Virus record (IMG/VR): IMGVR_UViG_3300046012_000574
Coordinates: 1-30,198 of that record
Origin: a virus
DNA: 30,198 nucleotides
Reading direction: 5' to 3' (one strand)
The notes under the pieces were generated by a model that was not told where the DNA came from, did not search any database, and was given only the letters and a program-made list of their open reading frames with translations. The translations under genes and the position numbers were made by a program. Numbering within the stretch: position 1 is the first letter of the stretch; the number at the start of each line of letters is the position of its first letter. This document shows positions 28,862 to 30,198 of the stretch, one piece after another.

Positions 28862-28991
28862 CGGCGGGCTGTCTATTAATCGTACGGAAAGTGGACACCC
28901 CGGCATTGTCATCACGCCGAAGCGAACGGCACTGACGCATTTGAATATTGAGAACGGCACGCGATGAGTGCGAACGAAGGAGGAAGAGGCC
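28862..28991. other. 130-base gap between the regulator and the rightward cluster
   Basis: It holds a small leader frame from 28964 (MSANEGGRGHE) that overlaps the next start, and AT-rich patches near 28873 and 28942. No convincing promoter or terminator is seen. Confidence 0.4.
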
Positions 28992-29168
28992 ATGAGTAAA
29001 CCGAAGAGCATACGTCATTCGCCCGGCTGTGATTGCGTTAACTTCTACACATGGGATTGCACCTGCGGGCTGATCAAGGAGCCCCAGACAGGCTATGAGC
29101 CGGTGTGGCCGGGCGAATACAATCTGCCGCCAGCGCCAATTGCGTCATCAACCGACCGTCAGGAATAG
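28992..29168 (+). CDS. Small Cys-rich zinc-ribbon-like protein
   Basis: 58 residues from ATG with AGGAGGAAGAGG upstream, one of the strongest ribosome-binding sites in the window; an earlier GTG (28968) is possible but weaker. Cys13-x-Cys15 and Cys23-x-Cys25 (GCDCVNF, DCTCGL) could coordinate zinc. The rest is Pro-rich and probably extended (PVWPGEYNLPPAP). Function unknown. Confidence 0.6.
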   Translation: MSKPKSIRHSPGCDCVNFYTWDCTCGLIKEPQTGYEPVWPGEYNLPPAPIASSTDRQE

Positions 29169-29174
29169 GAATCC

Positions 29175-29324
29175 ATGGCCGACGACCACGCACAGTTGAT
29201 GAAATTCTACGGCGTCGAGAAGGTCGATGATCTGATCAACGCCATGGAAGAACATATCGCGCGGCTCCAGGCGCGCGTGCCGCCTCGCCCCGATCAAACC
29301 CCTCAACGCGTCCGAGAAGGATAA
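29175..29324 (+). CDS. Small helical protein (49 residues)
   Basis: 49 residues with AGGAATCC before the ATG. A helix-loop-helix-like N-terminus (DDHAQLMKFYGVEKVDDLINAMEEHIARLQARV) is followed by a Pro/Gln-rich charged tail. It begins six bases after the previous stop. Function unknown. Confidence 0.55.
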   Translation: MADDHAQLMKFYGVEKVDDLINAMEEHIARLQARVPPRPDQTPQRVREG

Positions 29325-29334
29325 GGGAACGGCC

Positions 29335-29493
29335 ATGCCAGCCTGGGAATACACCAGCAGTACGATTCGCCCCGGCGAGAGTCGCTATGACGAGTTACGT
29401 CGCATGGGCGCTGACAGATGGGAGGCGTGGCACATGACGAACACGCCAGACGGCTGGTGGGAGATTTATTTCAAGCGACCACAGGAAAGATAG
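29335..29493 (+). CDS. DUF4177-like small protein
   Basis: 52 residues. The pattern MPAWEYTSS ... LRRMGADRWEAWHM ... DGWWEIYFKRP matches the small strand-helix-strand-strand layout of DUF4177-like proteins (WEY, LxxLGxxGWE, FKR). GGGAACGGCC precedes the ATG. Soluble; function of the family is unknown. Confidence 0.55.
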   Translation: MPAWEYTSSTIRPGESRYDELRRMGADRWEAWHMTNTPDGWWEIYFKRPQER

Positions 29494-29501
29494 GGAAGAC
29501 C

Positions 29502-29663
29502 GTGGAAGACGACAGGAGGCTGTTGAATCTGTTCAAGGCCGTGGGCAACCTCATCGACCGATGGGATGGTCTGCCGAATGACCTTAGATCGCAGATCAAT
29601 GATGAGGCCCCGGTATTCACGGCGGCGGTGCAGCAATTAATTCGTGCAATCATAGAGGACTAA
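29502..29663 (+). CDS. Small acidic helical protein
   Basis: 53 residues from a GTG with AGGGAAGACC upstream; a longer frame from 29418 would read through the previous gene and is not used. Highly helical (RRLLNLFKAVGNLIDRWDG, FTAAVQQLIRAIIED), acidic and soluble. Function unknown. Confidence 0.55.
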   Translation: MEDDRRLLNLFKAVGNLIDRWDGLPNDLRSQINDEAPVFTAAVQQLIRAIIED

Positions 29664-29673
29664 GGGAACCAAG

Positions 29674-29967
29674 ATGAGCGTCGTGAAAGGCAAAGATGGT
29701 GCGCTACACGAAAGCCCGATCCATGTAGCATTCGGGCTGACCTATTCGGCTTATCTGTGCGTGCCTCGGCTTGTCCTGCAAAGCATGCCGCTCGAATGGC
29801 AGCAGCAGTTTGTCGAGCTACTCGAAAAATTGCCGACGACGCCAACCTATGAGTGCCGTATCCGCAATGAGCGCGGCCGGTATGTCGATGATCCGCTGCG
29901 CGATTACCGGAGGGGCGAGTTGCCTGAGGATATAGCGAAAAAGATCGCCGAAGTGGACGAGGAATAG
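29674..29967 (+). CDS. Hypothetical phage protein
   Basis: 97 residues with GGGAACCAAG before the ATG. A folded centre (HVAFGLTYSAYLCVPRLVLQSMPLEWQQQFVELLEKL) is followed by a charged C-terminus (YECRIRNERGRYVDDPLRDY). I have the impression that this type is common in phage early regions but cannot name a function. Soluble, with no cofactor motif. Confidence 0.65.
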   Translation: MSVVKGKDGALHESPIHVAFGLTYSAYLCVPRLVLQSMPLEWQQQFVELLEKLPTTPTYECRIRNERGRYVDDPLRDYRRGELPEDIAKKIAEVDEE

Positions 29968-29974
29968 GGAATCC

Positions 29975-30198
29975 ATGGACTGGGACAAAGAAATGGAGCG
30001 CGCGCTCGAATCCGACGGCGACAAGCTCCGCGCCTTGACCGGCGAGGATCACGGCCCGCACTTCGTCACCCTCGTACCGTGCCAGACGTGCGGTAGCGAG
30101 GGGCGCATTCTCCGAGAGAGGCGCTATCCCGGACGCGAGCCCGAGGAAGTCGATCTCGGTGTTTGCCCCACATGCGAAGGGACAGGCGGCGAACTTCC
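29975..30198 (+). CDS. Zinc-ribbon protein, partial at window edge
   Basis: At least 74 codons, with no stop before the window ends. ATAGGGAATCC precedes the ATG. The acidic N-terminus is followed by CQTCGSEGRI and CPTCEGTGGE, two CxxC units with the GxG pattern of DnaJ-type or rubredoxin-like zinc ribbons. Likely a small zinc-binding phage protein continuing right of the window. Confidence 0.6.
   Translation, partial: MDWDKEMERALESDGDKLRALTGEDHGPHFVTLVPCQTCGSEGRILRERRYPGREPEEVDLGVCPTCEGTGGEL

Noticed and set aside
1-30198. tRNA genes, CRISPR arrays, insertion sequences, attachment sites
   Set aside because: None seen on reading: no clear tRNA arms, no regularly spaced repeats, no transposase or integrase.

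Overview
The window is a phage or prophage segment: the virion-structure, lysis and accessory half of a contractile-tailed (myovirus-like) genome. Base composition is GC-rich, with strong G/C at third codon positions in the main genes. The tail and head families (DUF2213, DUF2184, DUF3383-type sheath, DUF3277-type tube, DUF2612) are those I associate with Bcep781-like and AP22-like myophages. The host is probably a GC-rich proteobacterium, and an alphaproteobacterium is my best guess. No gene in the window fixes the host, and no integrase, terminase or portal is present; the last two would be expected just left of base 1.

Layout. (1) 22-3937 is the head module: a Nudix-DUF2213-scaffold fusion, a capsid cement/decoration protein and the DUF2184 major capsid protein. 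(2) 3963-6980 holds small neck/connector genes and a beta-rich fibre-like protein. (3) 7027-12410 is the tail: sheath, an inserted GIY-YIG homing endonuclease, tube, tail assembly chaperone with a probable programmed -1 frameshift, an antisense membrane-protein gene, and a tape measure with a muramidase-like C-terminus. (4) 12420-17798 is the baseplate: Dit-like protein, hub, spike, gp25-like wedge, plug, baseplate J and DUF2612. (5) 17806-20820 holds fibres, including one with a secretion signal and one beta-helix protein, and an antisense zinc-finger-like gene; it ends at a clear terminator. (6) 20898-24163 is the lysis and exported-enzyme module: holin candidates, GH24 endolysin, lipoproteins, a lipase-like alpha/beta hydrolase and a secreted DRGH-type nuclease, again closed by a terminator. 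(7) 24261-26205 is a second signal-peptide-bearing fibre/lectin protein and two coupled small genes. (8) 26214-28614 is a leftward cluster of ten small genes, including a MazG-like protein. (9) 28694-30198 is a rightward cluster that opens with a ribbon-helix-helix regulator and continues off the window.

The rightward late genes are packed into one or a few long operons with 4-base stop/start overlaps. The most notable signals lie outside the standard modules. Three leftward promoters share a TTTGACG element, and two of them match in 16 of 17 fixed positions; they drive two antisense 'moron' genes buried in the late operon and the leftward accessory cluster, which suggests one leftward regulon. 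Other notable signals are a homing-endonuclease leader whose hairpin hides the ribosome-binding site, one mobile beta-domain inserted in three unrelated virion proteins, a nested scaffold start, a probably leaderless ribbon-helix-helix regulator gene, and repeated translation-initiation cassettes in the two right-hand clusters. Several real small genes there are below 60 codons. All functional calls are from reading the sequence; no database search was possible.
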